The notes under the pieces are model-generated. The model was not told where the DNA came from. It saw only the letters and a program-made list of their open reading frames with translations, and did not search any database. This document shows, piece by piece, positions 18,914-28,888 of a stretch of 64,000 bases of DNA. The stretch is from Stenotrophomonas maltophilia (GTDB lineage Bacteria > Pseudomonadota > Gammaproteobacteria > Xanthomonadales > Xanthomonadaceae). The number at the start of each line of letters is the position of its first letter. The first letter of the stretch is position 1. A program made the translations under genes and the position numbers. Location: the NCBI GenBank assembly GCA_002387845.1, contig DGLB01000057.1:1-64000 (forward strand), written 5' to 3'.

Positions 18914-21900
18914 TCAAGCCACCTGCACGATGTGCAACGCCTTCGGGTTCCGCCACTGCGCCAGCAGAACCGCTTCCCGTCCCTTGGCCGCATGCAGGTG
19001 CGCTTCCTTGACGTGCCCGTAGCCGCGGATGTGTTCGGGAATGCTGGCGATCTCCACCGCCAGCGCCACCCGGTCATCGTCCAGCCCGGCCAGCAGTTCG
19101 TCCACAGTGCGCGCGTAATCCTCGATCAGCTGGCGCTCGCCACGCCGCTCCCCGGTCCGCCCGAACACATCGAAGGTGCCGCCGCGCAGGAATTTCAGCT
19201 TCGCCAGCAGGCCGAACGCCTTCATCATCCACGGCCCGTACTCCTGCTTGATCAACCGGCCCTGCTCGTCCTTCTTCGCGAACAGCGGCGGAGCCAGGTG
19301 GAAGCGGACCTCGAAGTCACCTTCGAACTGCTGCTGCAGGCGGCGCTGGAACTCGCCGCTGGTGTACAGGCGCGCCACTTCGTACTCGTCCTTGTAGGCC
19401 ATCAGCTTGAAGTAGTAGCGCGCCACGGTCTCGGTCAGCGCGGTGCTGCCGGCCTTGTCCCACTCGGCCGCGCGGACCTTGTCGACCAGCGCGCGGTAAC
19501 GCGCGGCGTAAGCAGCATCCTGGTAATCGGTGAGGAAGCGCACGCGGCGGTCGATCAGCTCGTCCAGCGAACGCGACAGGCGCTCGTCGTCCAGCGGCAG
19601 GAAGGCCACTTCGCCCTGGCCGGCACGACCGGGCAGGCCACGCAGCTCGCGCTCGTCGCCGGTGTTGCGTGGAGCCGCATTGGCTCCCCATTCGTTGCCT
19701 TCCCACTCGCCCGGCGGCAGGTCATGCAGCGGGCCCGGGGTGCGCTCGGCGTCGGTATGGCCGTTGCGCACCAGCCCGGCGGCCTGCTGTACCGCCTGCG
19801 GGTCCACCGCGGCCAGCCGGCCCCAGGCGAATGCCTGCTGGTTCATCGCCACGGCTGCGCCATTGAGCTCGATCGCGCGCATCAGCGCTTCGAACGAGAT
19901 CGGCACCAGGCCCTGCTGCCAGGCGTAGCCCAGAATGAACAGATTGGCCGCGATGGCATCGCCCAGCAGTGCCGTCGCCAGCTGGGTGGCGTCCAGCAGC
20001 AGCGGATCACGGCCGCCCAGCGCCACGCGGATGCCGGCAATGATGTCGGCGGCCGGGAACTGCATGTCCGGGCGCGTGGTGAAGGTACCCGGCATTGCTT
20101 CATAGGTATTGAGCACCACCTGCGAACGCTCGGCGCGCACCTTGGACAGCGCCCAGTAGTCGTTCACCACCACCATGTCGCAGCCCACCACCAGGTCGGC
20201 TTCGCCGGCGGCAATGCGTACCGCATGGATGTCTGACGGCTTGCGCGCAATGCGGATATGGGTCGTCACCGCGCCGCCCTTCTGCGCCAGCCCGGTCTGG
20301 TCGAGCACGGTCGCGCCCTTGCCCTCCAGGTGCCCGGCCATGCCCAGCAGCGCACCGATGGTCACCACGCCGGTGCCACCGACGCCGGTGATCAGGATGT
20401 TCCACGGCTGTTCCAGGGTGCTGCGGAACACCGGGGCCGGCAGGTTGTCCAGCAGCGCGCTGCCGTCGCGGCGCGCGCCCTTGCGCGGGGTGCCGCCGTG
20501 CACGGTGACGAAGCTCGGGCAGAAGCCGGTGGTGCAGGAATAGTCCTTGTTGCAGTTGGACTGGTCGATGTCGCGCTTGCGCCCGAACTCGGTTTCCTTC
20601 GGCAGCACCGACACGCAGAAGCTCTTCTTGCCGCAGTCGCCACAGCCCTCGCAGACCAGTGAGTTGACCACCACCCGCTTGGGCGGGTCGACCAGCTTGC
20701 CGCGCTTGCGGCGGCGGCGCTTTTCGGTGGCGCAGGTCTGTTCGTAGATCAGGATGCTGGTGCCCTTGACCTCGCGCAGCTGCTTCTGCACGGCATCGAG
20801 TTCGGCGCGGTCATGGAATTCCACGCCCTCCGGGAACAGCTCGCGCTTGTTCCATTTGCGGATCTCGTCACTGACCAGCACGATGGTCTGCACGCCTTCG
20901 GCGCGCATCTGGTGGGCGATCTGCGGCACGGTCAGGGTGCCATCCACCGGCTGCCCGCCGGTCATCGCCACCGCATCGTTGTAGAGGATCTTGTAGGTGA
21001 TGTTGACCCCGGCGGCGATCGCCTGGCGGATCGCCAGTGAGCCGCTGTGGAAATAGGTGCCATCGCCCAGGTTCTGGAACACGTGTTCGGTGTCGGTGAA
21101 CGCTGCCTGCCCGGCCCAGGTGACGCCTTCGCCGCCCATGTGGGTAAAGGTGTCGGTGCTGCGGTCCATCCAGGTCACCATGTAATGGCAACCAATGCCG
21201 CCCAGCGCGCGCGAGCCTTCCGGCACGCGGGTGGAGGTGTTGTGCGGGCAGCCGGAGCAGTAATGCGGCACGCGCGGGAAGCTGGCGCGCGGCAGTGCAA
21301 GCTCGGCTTCCTTGGCGTCCATCCAGCGCAGGCGCTGTTCAATGGATTCATTGCTGAAGAAGCGCTGGATGCGGCGGCCGATCACCCCGGCAATGGTGGC
21401 AGGGGTCAGCTCGTTGGTGGACGGCAGGATCCACTGGCCCTGCTCGTCGTACTTGCCGACGATGGACGGGCGCGGGCCAGCGCTGGCGGGCCAGTTGTAG
21501 AACTGCTCCTTCATCTGGCGCTCGATGAAGGCCCGCTTTTCCTCCACCACCACGATGTCTTCCAGGCCTTCGGCGAAGCGGGCGATGCCCACCGGCTCCA
21601 GCGGCCAGGTCATGCCTACCTTGTACACGCGGATGCCGATGTCGGCGCAGGCGCGCGCGTCCAGGCCCAGGTACTCCAGCGCCTGCAGCACGTCTAGGTA
21701 GCTTTTGCCGGTGGTGACGATGCCCAGCCGCGCACGCGGCGAGTCCATCACGATGCGGTCGATCTGGTTGGCGCGGGCGAAGGCCTGTGCGGCCTTGACC
21801 GCATAGCGGTGCAGGCGCATTTCCTGGTCCAGCGGCGGGTCCGGCCAGCGGATGTTGAGGCCGCCCGCCGGCATCTCGAAGTCTTCCGGCAGCACAATGC

Positions 21901-22609
21901 GCCGTGCGAACGGGTCGACCTGCACCGAGGCCGACGATTCCACGGTTTCGGCAATGGTCTTGAAGCCGATCCAGCGCCCGGTATAGCGGCTCATCGCCCA
22001 GCCCAGCAGGCCCATGTCGAGGATGTCCTGCACGCCGGCCGGGTTGAGCACCGGCATCATCGCACTGACGAATTCATCCTCGCTGCCGTGCGGCAGGGTC
22101 GAGCTGCGGCAGGCATGGTCGTCCGCGGCCAGCGCCAGCACGCCGCCGTGCACCGAGGTGCCAGCCGCGTTGGCGTGCTTGAACACGTCGCCGCAGCGGT
22201 CCACGCCCGGGCCCTTGCCGTACCACATGCCATACACGCCCTGGACCTTGGCCCCGGGGAACAGGTTGGTCTGCTGGGTGCCCCAGACCATGGTCGCCCC
22301 GAGGTCCTCATTCAGGCCCGGGGTGAACTTCACCTTGGCCGCTTCCAGGTGTTTGCGTGCCCGCCACAGTTCCAGGTCGAAGCCGCCCAGTGGGCTGCCG
22401 CGATAGCCACTGATGAAGCCGGCGGTGTCCAGGCCGGCAGCCTGGTCGCGCAGCTGCTGCATCAGCGGCAGGCGCACCAGTGCCTGCACCCCGCTCAGGT
22501 AGATGCGGCCGTCGGTGCGGGTGTACTTGTGGTCCAGCGTGTAGCTGTCATCCAGCGCGCCGGGCTGGTTGGCGGACGAGGGCGAGGTGAGTTCGGCGGT
22601 ACTGGTCAT
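18914..22609 (-). CDS. Indolepyruvate ferredoxin oxidoreductase, fused alpha-beta chain
   Basis: This 1231-residue cytoplasmic enzyme oxidatively decarboxylates arylpyruvates (or related 2-oxoacids) to acyl-CoA using thiamine diphosphate and ferredoxin. The N-terminal half is IorA-like, with SGYRGSPLGGFDLEL and the thiamine-binding segment including HMGGEGVTWAGQAAF. A cysteine-rich iron-sulfur region follows (LVCEGCGDCGKKSFC and later SNCNKDYSCTTGFC). The second half has the IorB-like gamma domain (ITGVGGTGVVTIGALLGMAG). Bacterial fused forms are of this length. The ATG giving MTSTAELTSP was chosen because the long in-frame extension upstream is arginine- and proline-rich and overlaps the next gene. 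It is monocistronic and convergent with no gene. Confidence 0.9.
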   Translation of the reverse strand: MTSTAELTSPSSANQPGALDDSYTLDHKYTRTDGRIYLSGVQALVRLPLMQQLRDQAAGLDTAGFISGYRGSPLGGFDLELWRARKHLEAAKVKFTPGLNEDLGATMVWGTQQTNLFPGAKVQGVYGMWYGKGPGVDRCGDVFKHANAAGTSVHGGVLALAADDHACRSSTLPHGSEDEFVSAMMPVLNPAGVQDILDMGLLGWAMSRYTGRWIGFKTIAETVESSASVQVDPFARRIVLPEDFEMPAGGLNIRWPDPPLDQEMRLHRYAVKAAQAFARANQIDRIVMDSPRARLGIVTTGKSYLDVLQALEYLGLDARACADIGIRVYKVGMTWPLEPVGIARFAEGLEDIVVVEEKRAFIERQMKEQFYNWPASAGPRPSIVGKYDEQGQWILPSTNELTPATIAGVIGRRIQRFFSNESIEQRLRWMDAKEAELALPRASFPRVPHYCSGCPHNTSTRVPEGSRALGGIGCHYMVTWMDRSTDTFTHMGGEGVTWAGQAAFTDTEHVFQNLGDGTYFHSGSLAIRQAIAAGVNITYKILYNDAVAMTGGQPVDGTLTVPQIAHQMRAEGVQTIVLVSDEIRKWNKRELFPEGVEFHDRAELDAVQKQLREVKGTSILIYEQTCATEKRRRRKRGKLVDPPKRVVVNSLVCEGCGDCGKKSFCVSVLPKETEFGRKRDIDQSNCNKDYSCTTGFCPSFVTVHGGTPRKGARRDGSALLDNLPAPVFRSTLEQPWNILITGVGGTGVVTIGALLGMAGHLEGKGATVLDQTGLAQKGGAVTTHIRIARKPSDIHAVRIAAGEADLVVGCDMVVVNDYWALSKVRAERSQVVLNTYEAMPGTFTTRPDMQFPAADIIAGIRVALGGRDPLLLDATQLATALLGDAIAANLFILGYAWQQGLVPISFEALMRAIELNGAAVAMNQQAFAWGRLAAVDPQAVQQAAGLVRNGHTDAERTPGPLHDLPPGEWEGNEWGANAAPRNTGDERELRGLPGRAGQGEVAFLPLDDERLSRSLDELIDRRVRFLTDYQDAAYAARYRALVDKVRAAEWDKAGSTALTETVARYYFKLMAYKDEYEVARLYTSGEFQRRLQQQFEGDFEVRFHLAPPLFAKKDEQGRLIKQEYGPWMMKAFGLLAKLKFLRGGTFDVFGRTGERRGERQLIEDYARTVDELLAGLDDDRVALAVEIASIPEHIRGYGHVKEAHLHAAKGREAVLLAQWRNPKALHIVQVA

Positions 22610-22779
22610 GGCTGGCCCGGAATGACGGCTGGCACGGCCGCACAGAGGCGACCGGAAAGGTGCGGATTGTAACAGTGACGCAATTTCCACACTTTTCATG
22701 ACCCCAAGGGGTCGCATCCGGGCGCGTTCTGCGGTTAGGATCGGGGAGGGAGGTTGTGTGACAACCTGGGGGAATTTGT

Positions 22780-23418
22780 ATGGCAGTGGCAAGAAACGTG
22801 CTGTCCAGCATGGTGCTGGCGGCGGGGATGGCAGTGTTCGGGGTGGCAGCGCAATCGTTGCCGGCACTGCAGGAGTTCTACTTCGATGACGATGTTGCCG
22901 CGACCGCACCGGTCGTGGTGCCGGCCGATGCCGGTGATCTCGTCGATCAGTTGATGAAGCAGCGCGAGCGCGGCCGCAAGGCGCTGGACGCCACCGTGCA
23001 GCTGGCCGGCGTGGCCTACGCGCAGGGCCGGCCAGAGCTGGGCGCGCAGCTGTACAGCGAGGCTGAAAAAGAGGCGGGTGCCAATTCAACGCCCGGCCGC
23101 ATGGTGCGCTGGAACAAGGGCTGGGATCTGTACCGCTCCGGCAACATCGACGGTGCGCTGACCGCGTGGCACGAGGCCCAGGCCGGCATGCGCGGCAATC
23201 CCTCGTGGGTGCCGCCGACGCTGGCGCTGGCCTTGTGGACGCAGGGCCGCAAGGACGAGGCCGTGAAGTGGTATGCCGCCGCCGTGCGCACCGAACCGCA
23301 GCGCTGGAGCAGCACGGCCGGCTATGCGCAGCAGCTGCCGACCTGGCGTGACGCGGAACGCGCCACGCTGGCCGAAGTGCAGCAGGCCTGGGCGACCAAT
23401 CCGCCGGCCTGGCCGTAA
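22780..23418 (+). CDS. Secreted TPR-like protein
   Basis: This 212-residue protein has an N-terminal signal sequence (MAVARNVLSSMVLAAGMAVF, then GVAAQS). The body is helical and matches about three degenerate tetratricopeptide units: WDLYRSGNIDGALTAWHEAQ, LALALWTQGRKDEAVKWY, and a more divergent N-terminal pair. TPR proteins mediate protein contacts; the partner here is unknown. It diverges from the oxidoreductase gene and converges on the AAA+ ATPase gene, whose stop lies seven bases away. Periplasmic location is inferred. Confidence 0.7.
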   Translation: MAVARNVLSSMVLAAGMAVFGVAAQSLPALQEFYFDDDVAATAPVVVPADAGDLVDQLMKQRERGRKALDATVQLAGVAYAQGRPELGAQLYSEAEKEAGANSTPGRMVRWNKGWDLYRSGNIDGALTAWHEAQAGMRGNPSWVPPTLALALWTQGRKDEAVKWYAAAVRTEPQRWSSTAGYAQQLPTWRDAERATLAEVQQAWATNPPAWP

Positions 23419-23425
23419 CGCGGTA

Positions 23426-24913
23426 TCAACCGTCGGCGCTGACCGTGCGCCCGAGCGCCCACTCGCGCAGGGCGCTCACCTGTTCGGCCATCAGCACCGA
23501 CAACGGCCGGCTGTTGCGGATTTCCTGCATCAGCAGGTCGGTGTCGAGCACGCGTTCTTCTGCATGCGCCGCGTAGAGCCCTGACACCACCGCCTGTTCG
23601 ATTTCCGCACCGGAGAAGCCGTCACTGGCGGCCGCCAGCGCGGGCAGCGCGAAATCGTCGGCATTGAGCTGGCGGCGGCCCAGGTGCAGGCGCAGCAGGT
23701 CCACGCGGGTGTTGGCATCGGGCAGGTCGACGAAGAAGATCTCGTCAAAGCGGCCCTTGCGCAGCAGTTCGGCCGGCAACTCGTGCACCTGGTTGGCGGT
23801 GGCCACGATGAACACCGGCTCCTTGCGCTCGGCCAGCCAGGTCAGCAGGTAGCCCAGCACGCGGCGCGAAACGCCGCCGTCTTCGCCCCCGCTGGCTAGG
23901 CCCTTCTCGATCTCATCGATCCACAGCACGCACGGAGCCAGCTGCTCGGCCGAGGTCAGCGCCTGGCGCAGGTTCTTCTCGGTTTCGCCGTGGAACTTGT
24001 CGTACAGGCTGCCGAAGTCCAGGCGCAGCAGCGGCACCCCGAAGCCGGCCGCAGTGGCCTTGGCCAGCATGGATTTGCCGCAGCCCTGTACCCCCAGTAG
24101 CAGCATGCCCTTGGGCGGGTCCAGGCCGGCCGTGCCGGCCGAACCGCCAAGGAAGATCGAGCGACGCTGGTTGACCCAGCGCTTGAGCCGGTTGGCCCCG
24201 GCCACGTCGGCAAAGCGGGTGGTGTCGTATTCGTAGTGCAGGTGCCCGGCGCGGTTGAGCAGCTCGAACTTCAGCCGGGCCAGCTGCGGCAGGTCGTCCT
24301 GGCTGAGCGCTCCATCGGCGAAGATCAGCTGGCGGGCAATGCGGCGTGCGTCGACCATGCTCAGGCCGCGCAGGTTGCGCAGGATCAGCTGCACCGCTTC
24401 ATTGTCCACCTCCACCCGCTTGCCGCCGTTCTCACGGGCGTAGGTGGCGGCTTCCTCGCGCAGCATCTTCAGCAGCGCGTTGAGGTCCGGCAGGCGCGGG
24501 TTGAAGCGGGTGGCCAGCGCTTCCAGTTCGGCCGGCAGCTCCACCTTGGCCCCCACCAGCACCAGCACGTGTGCTTCGCAGTGGCGGCGCTGGACCAGGT
24601 CGCGCAGCGCGCGCTGGTGGCTGGCATAGCCCAGGTAGGGGTGGAAATCGAGCAGCAGGTAGATGCCGCGCTGTTCGGCCTGGCGGATCATCTGCAGCGC
24701 GGAACTGGCGTCGGGCGGGCCAATGGCGTCGTCCTCCTTGTCCATGTCGATCCGGCGCAGGCCTTCGGTGATCGACCAGCGGTGCAGGGCCCGCCATACG
24801 TGCATCAGGGTCTGGCGGAACAGTTCCACCACCCGGCCTTCGTCCTGGGTCTCGATGACAATCAACGGCGTGTTGGCGCGGATCAGTGCGCTCAGGTCCT
24901 GTAGCTCGCTCAT
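23426..24913 (-). CDS. AAA+ ATPase, Ycf46-like
   Basis: This 495-residue cytoplasmic ATPase has an N-terminal half without catalytic motifs (IRANTPLIVIETQDEGRVVE) and a C-terminal AAA module. Walker A is GVQGCGKSMLAKA, Walker B is CVLWIDEIEKGL, sensor 1 lies in FIVATANQVHEL, and the arginine finger region is ELLRKGRFDEIFFVDLP. This arrangement is that of the Ycf46 family, known from cyanobacteria and plastid genomes and linked to CO2 use, with unclear function in proteobacteria. The ATG at MSELQDL is preferred over one 12 codons upstream that lacks a ribosome site. Adjacent genes suggest no pathway. Confidence 0.85.
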   Translation of the reverse strand: MSELQDLSALIRANTPLIVIETQDEGRVVELFRQTLMHVWRALHRWSITEGLRRIDMDKEDDAIGPPDASSALQMIRQAEQRGIYLLLDFHPYLGYASHQRALRDLVQRRHCEAHVLVLVGAKVELPAELEALATRFNPRLPDLNALLKMLREEAATYARENGGKRVEVDNEAVQLILRNLRGLSMVDARRIARQLIFADGALSQDDLPQLARLKFELLNRAGHLHYEYDTTRFADVAGANRLKRWVNQRRSIFLGGSAGTAGLDPPKGMLLLGVQGCGKSMLAKATAAGFGVPLLRLDFGSLYDKFHGETEKNLRQALTSAEQLAPCVLWIDEIEKGLASGGEDGGVSRRVLGYLLTWLAERKEPVFIVATANQVHELPAELLRKGRFDEIFFVDLPDANTRVDLLRLHLGRRQLNADDFALPALAAASDGFSGAEIEQAVVSGLYAAHAEERVLDTDLLMQEIRNSRPLSVLMAEQVSALREWALGRTVSADG

Positions 24914-25046
24914 GGGGCCTGCATTCCTTTGGATCGCGCACGATAGCAAAGCGCCGCAACCGGGACGAGGTTCAGCCGCGCGACTATCTCCGTCACGGGC
25001 ACCGGTGTACGCTCAAGCCAGGTTCCCCATCGGAAGCGAGGCGTGC

Positions 25047-25676
25047 ATGAAGACGATCCTGGTCGCCGGTTCCAAGGGTGGCGTGGGTAAAACCACCGTC
25101 GCCACCCATCTGGCGGCCTCTGCCGCCCTGGCCGGCAAACGGACCGTTCTGGCCGACGCCGACCCGCAGGGGTCCAGTACCCGCTGGGCCCAGCGCCGTG
25201 CGGACCTGGAAAGTGCCGTGCTGCCGATCGAGGCCACCGGCAAGAAGGGCCTCAAGAAGGTGCCCGACGACACCGAAGTCCTGATCATCGACGCCCCCGC
25301 CGGCGCACAGGCCGGCGAGCTGGAGGCGTTTCTCGATGTTGCCGACGCCGTGGTGGTGCCGGTGCTGCCGTCCGCCCTGGACATCGAGGCCATCGTCGGC
25401 TTCCTCAACAGCCTGGCCAAGGTGCCCCGGGTCCACAAGCGCAAGCTGCCGGTGGGGCTGGTGCTCAACCGCACCAAGCCGTGGACCCAGACTTCGCAGC
25501 AGGCCCTGAACATGCTGGCCGACTGGCCGTACCCGGTGGTGGCGCAGCTGCGCGACACCCAGGGCTATGTGGTCATGACCGGGCTGGGCCGCAGTGTTTT
25601 CGATTACCGCTCCGCGCAGGTGCGCGAGCATCAGAGTGACTGGGAGCCACTGCTGCAGTGGCTGAAGCAAGACTGA
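25047..25676 (+). CDS. ParA-family ATPase (orphan)
   Basis: This 209-residue protein has the deviant Walker A box KGGVGKTT at residues 10-17, Walker A' LADADPQGSS and the motif LIIDAPAGAQ. Such small ParA/MinD-like ATPases position plasmids, chromosomes or protein clusters. No parB-like gene or parS-like repeat is next to it, so it is likely an orphan with a cargo-positioning role. The start at MKTILVAGSKGG follows family form; an upstream open stretch of 128 codons overlaps the divergent ATPase gene and is not counted. SixA follows after 16 bases. Confidence 0.85.
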   Translation: MKTILVAGSKGGVGKTTVATHLAASAALAGKRTVLADADPQGSSTRWAQRRADLESAVLPIEATGKKGLKKVPDDTEVLIIDAPAGAQAGELEAFLDVADAVVVPVLPSALDIEAIVGFLNSLAKVPRVHKRKLPVGLVLNRTKPWTQTSQQALNMLADWPYPVVAQLRDTQGYVVMTGLGRSVFDYRSAQVREHQSDWEPLLQWLKQD

Positions 25677-25692
25677 TCCACAAGGAATTCCT

Positions 25693-26169
25693 ATGCGAGA
25701 ACTGATATTGCTGCGCCACGCCCATGCAGAACCGGCCAGTACCGGCCAGGCCGACCTGGACCGTCCGTTGTCGGCCACAGGACTGGCCGAAGCGGAGGCC
25801 GCCGGCAAGTGGTTGAAGGACAACAACCTGCGCCCGGACTGCGTGCTCTGCTCGCCGGCGCGGCGCACCCGCGAGACGCTGGAAGCGGTGCTGGCGGCCA
25901 CGGGCGTGGTTGAACATCGACTGGAAGACGACATCTACGACGCAACCCCTGGCAAGCTGACAGAACTGGTGGACGAACGCCGCGACATCGAGCGTCTGCT
26001 GGTGGTGGGGCACAACCCGGGTCTGGAGCAGCTGGTGGCGTTCATGACCGAAGGCAGCACCAGCGAGTACCGCGGAATGCCGCCGGCCAGCATCGCCGTG
26101 CTGCAGTTCGACCGTGAGGCCGCCATCGAGCCCGGAGTGGCGAAGCTGACCGCATTCTGGTGGCCGTAA
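25693..26169 (+). CDS. sixA: SixA-type phosphohistidine phosphatase
   Basis: This 158-residue histidine phosphatase starts MRELILLRHAHAEP, with the RHA catalytic box at residues 8-10. A second catalytic region follows (LLVVGHNPGLEQL, His in GHNP). SixA removes phosphate from phosphohistidine, for example on ArcB or the nitrogen phosphotransferase protein. An AAGGAATT ribosome site precedes the ATG. It lies 16 bases after parA and four before the YceI gene, so it is likely part of a short operon running to the phospholipase gene. Confidence 0.85.
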   Translation: MRELILLRHAHAEPASTGQADLDRPLSATGLAEAEAAGKWLKDNNLRPDCVLCSPARRTRETLEAVLAATGVVEHRLEDDIYDATPGKLTELVDERRDIERLLVVGHNPGLEQLVAFMTEGSTSEYRGMPPASIAVLQFDREAAIEPGVAKLTAFWWP

Positions 26170-26172
26170 GCC

Positions 26173-26799
26173 GTGAAAGCAGTACAGATCGGATTGGGCT
26201 GTCTGCTTGGGCTGGCGGCAGGTTCCACGCTGGCCGAGCCGCCGGTGCCGGCCAGCCCACCCAATCCCATTGCCACCGCCGCCCAGCCCCCGCAACACGT
26301 GCTGGCGGTGGACACCGCGCGCTCGCACTTCGGCTTCGAGATCCGCACCCGCCTGGGCCAGCGCATCGAAGGGGTGTTCCCGCGCTTTGAAGGGCGGGTG
26401 GACGTTCTGCCGGACGGCCGCCACCAGGTCCACCTGCGGATGTTCAGCCGCTACGTGGAGATTCCCGGCAAGGCCCGCTACACCGGCTGGATGCGCGGCG
26501 AGGAATTCTTCGACGCCGACCGCTACCCGGTGGTGGAGTTCGATTCGCTGCCCTACTGGCCGGAACTGGTCAACAAGGGCGGCGGCATCGAGGGCCGGCT
26601 GATCCTGCGCGGGGTCTCGCACCCGGAGGTATTGCAGGTGGAACCGGCGGCCTGCCCCCGGGCCGGGTATGATTGCGACGTGGTCAGCCGCGGTACCGTG
26701 CAGCGTGGCCGGTATGGAATGGACAGCTGGCAACTTGCCCTGAGTGATCGAGTGACCTTCGTATTGCGTGCCCGCCTCACCGAGGCGGCCAAACCGTGA
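26173..26799 (+). CDS. YceI-family periplasmic lipid-binding protein
   Basis: This 208-residue protein has a signal peptide (GLGCLLGLAAGSTLAEPP) and a YceI-type lipocalin-like barrel: VDTARSHFGFEIRT, KARYTGWMRGEEFFD, VVEFDSLPYW and LILRGVSHPEVLQV. YceI proteins bind long isoprenoid or amide lipids in the periplasm. The start is GTG, three bases after the sixA stop. Its TGA overlaps the GTG of the phospholipase D gene (GTGA), which hints at shared lipid-related work. Confidence 0.82.
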   Translation: MKAVQIGLGCLLGLAAGSTLAEPPVPASPPNPIATAAQPPQHVLAVDTARSHFGFEIRTRLGQRIEGVFPRFEGRVDVLPDGRHQVHLRMFSRYVEIPGKARYTGWMRGEEFFDADRYPVVEFDSLPYWPELVNKGGGIEGRLILRGVSHPEVLQVEPAACPRAGYDCDVVSRGTVQRGRYGMDSWQLALSDRVTFVLRARLTEAAKP

Positions 26800-28862
26800 A
26801 TCTGCTGCTGCGGCTTCTGGCGCTGGCAACCGTGTTGCTGGGCAGCGGGTGTGCGTCCCTGTCCAGCGCCGAGCGTGACCGCGCTGCCGGCATTGCCGCC
26901 CAGGCCCGCTCGCAGCAGGTGGATTGCACCCGTCCCGACCGCTGCGCGCAGGATTCGCCGCTGCGCGCGCTGGGCGGGCAGGCCTTCACCGAATCCAGCC
27001 CGGACACCCCGCGCCACTACGCCACCATCCTCGACGAGGGCGAAACCTCGCTGGTGGCGCGCATCAACCTGATCCGCAGCGCCACCCGCAGCATCGACCT
27101 GCAGACCTACATCTTCGACAAGGACGACAGTGCCCGGCTGGTGCTGGAGGAACTGCAGGCCGCCGCACGTCGCGGGGTCAAGGTGCGGGTGCTGATCGAC
27201 CAGCTGTCCGCCATCTCCGACCTGCAGATCCTCGGTGCCCTCGCCAGCAGCCACGAGAACTTCCAGCTGCGGGTCTACAACCCGACGTTCGGCAAGGCCA
27301 AGCTCAATTACTTCGACTATGCCGGCAGCGTGCTGTGCTGCTTCCGCCGTTTCAACCAGCGCATGCACAACAAACTGCTGGTGATCGACGATGCGTTGGG
27401 CGTGGTCGGCGGGCGTAATTACCAGGACGACTATTACGACTGGGACAGCGAATACAACTTCCGCGACCGTGACGTGGTGGTGGCCGGTCCCGAAGTACGG
27501 GCGATGGCGGTGAACTTCGATGCGTTCTGGCATGCCCCGCGCAGCGTGCCGGCCGAACGCCTCAACGACGTCGGCCGCACCCTGCTCAAGCAGGGCGTGC
27601 CGGGCATGCCGCCGCTCGACTACCGCCACCCCGGGCGCGTGGCCCAGGTCAGCGACGAAGCCAGCGACAGCGATTACATACAGCGCACCTTCGTCGATAC
27701 CGCCTTGCCGGTGGCGTCGGTCCGCTATGTGGCCGACCTGCCGCGCAAGCATCGTCGCGAGCGGGCCAGCCAGCCGGCCAACGGCCAGCACGTTACCGAA
27801 CCGCAGCTGGATGCACTGATTGCCGGTGCGCAGAGCGAAGTGCTGCTGCAGACCCCCTACCTGGTGCTGTCCAAACCCGCGCGCGAGCTGTTCAAACAGC
27901 TGCGCAAGCGCGAGCAGGCCCCACGCGTGGTGGTATCGACCAACAGCCTGGCCGCGACCGACAACCCGATCGTGTATGCGTTGTCGTACAAGTACAAGCG
28001 CCGCAACCTGCGTGAGCTGGGCTTCAACATCTACGAGTACAAGCCGTTCCCGCTGGACGCACCGGTGGACTACCGCAATCTGCTGCCGGCCCCGCTAGGG
28101 GTTGCGCCCAGCGGCGAACGCGGCAGCAGCCTGCTCGGTGGCAGTGCCGCCGGCAGCAATGCGCGCGGCAGTGGCAGTGGCAGCAGCAGCCGCCGTTCCG
28201 ATGCCGCGCCTGCACCGGTCACCACCGCCGACACGGAAGTCCGGACGTCACCGCAACCCACGCCAGGCCCCGCGTCGCGACGCCGGACCGACGGCAGCGT
28301 GGTGGAACGGCGGGTGCTGCGTGCCGAAACCCGGCCATCGTTCCTGGGCACCAAGGCGGTCAACAAGCCGCTGCCGGTGACCCGCAGCGGCGCGCGCATG
28401 GGCCTGCACGCCAAGTCGCTGGTGGTGGACCGCCGGGTCGGGGTAATCGGTACCCACAACTTCGACCCGCGCAGCGAGAACTACAACACCGAAGGCGCGG
28501 TGGTCATCGACGACCCGGCGTTTGCCGAAGCGCTGGCGCAGAGCATCCTGCGCGACATCCAGCCGGACAATTCCTGGACGGTGGCCCCGCGCACCAAGCC
28601 GCCGGTGCTGTCGGGCCTGAACTACAGCGTGGGTAAAGCCTCCGAAGCGCTGCCGGTGCTGGATTTCTGGCCCTGGCGCTACGCCACCGATTACGAGTTC
28701 CAGCCCGGCCCCAATTGCCCGGAACCGTTACCGCGGCAGCACGCAGATTTCCACAGCTGCTACACCGCCGTGGGTGACTTCCCCGAAGTGAATGTCGGCC
28801 CCAAGTGGCTGCTGGTGCGCATGCTCACCGCCTTCGGTGCCGGCCTGGTGCCCATTCTGTAA
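26796..28862 (+). CDS. Phospholipase D-family protein (cardiolipin synthase-like)
   Basis: This 688-residue protein has two HKD motifs: HNKLLVIDD followed by VGGRNYQDDYYD, and HAKSLVVDRRVGVIGTHNFD. Both are intact, so a transphosphatidylation or hydrolysis activity (ClsC/YmdC-like) is likely. The N terminus (LLLRLLALATVLLGSGCASL) has a lipobox ending GCAS, so it is a predicted lipoprotein. Between the two halves, near residues 440-500, lies a low-complexity linker rich in Gly, Ser, Ala and Arg that most relatives lack. It is translationally coupled to the YceI gene. Confidence 0.88.
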   Translation: MNLLLRLLALATVLLGSGCASLSSAERDRAAGIAAQARSQQVDCTRPDRCAQDSPLRALGGQAFTESSPDTPRHYATILDEGETSLVARINLIRSATRSIDLQTYIFDKDDSARLVLEELQAAARRGVKVRVLIDQLSAISDLQILGALASSHENFQLRVYNPTFGKAKLNYFDYAGSVLCCFRRFNQRMHNKLLVIDDALGVVGGRNYQDDYYDWDSEYNFRDRDVVVAGPEVRAMAVNFDAFWHAPRSVPAERLNDVGRTLLKQGVPGMPPLDYRHPGRVAQVSDEASDSDYIQRTFVDTALPVASVRYVADLPRKHRRERASQPANGQHVTEPQLDALIAGAQSEVLLQTPYLVLSKPARELFKQLRKREQAPRVVVSTNSLAATDNPIVYALSYKYKRRNLRELGFNIYEYKPFPLDAPVDYRNLLPAPLGVAPSGERGSSLLGGSAAGSNARGSGSGSSSRRSDAAPAPVTTADTEVRTSPQPTPGPASRRRTDGSVVERRVLRAETRPSFLGTKAVNKPLPVTRSGARMGLHAKSLVVDRRVGVIGTHNFDPRSENYNTEGAVVIDDPAFAEALAQSILRDIQPDNSWTVAPRTKPPVLSGLNYSVGKASEALPVLDFWPWRYATDYEFQPGPNCPEPLPRQHADFHSCYTAVGDFPEVNVGPKWLLVRMLTAFGAGLVPIL

Positions 28863-28888
28863 CCCCTCATTCTGTACGGAGACGCTGC

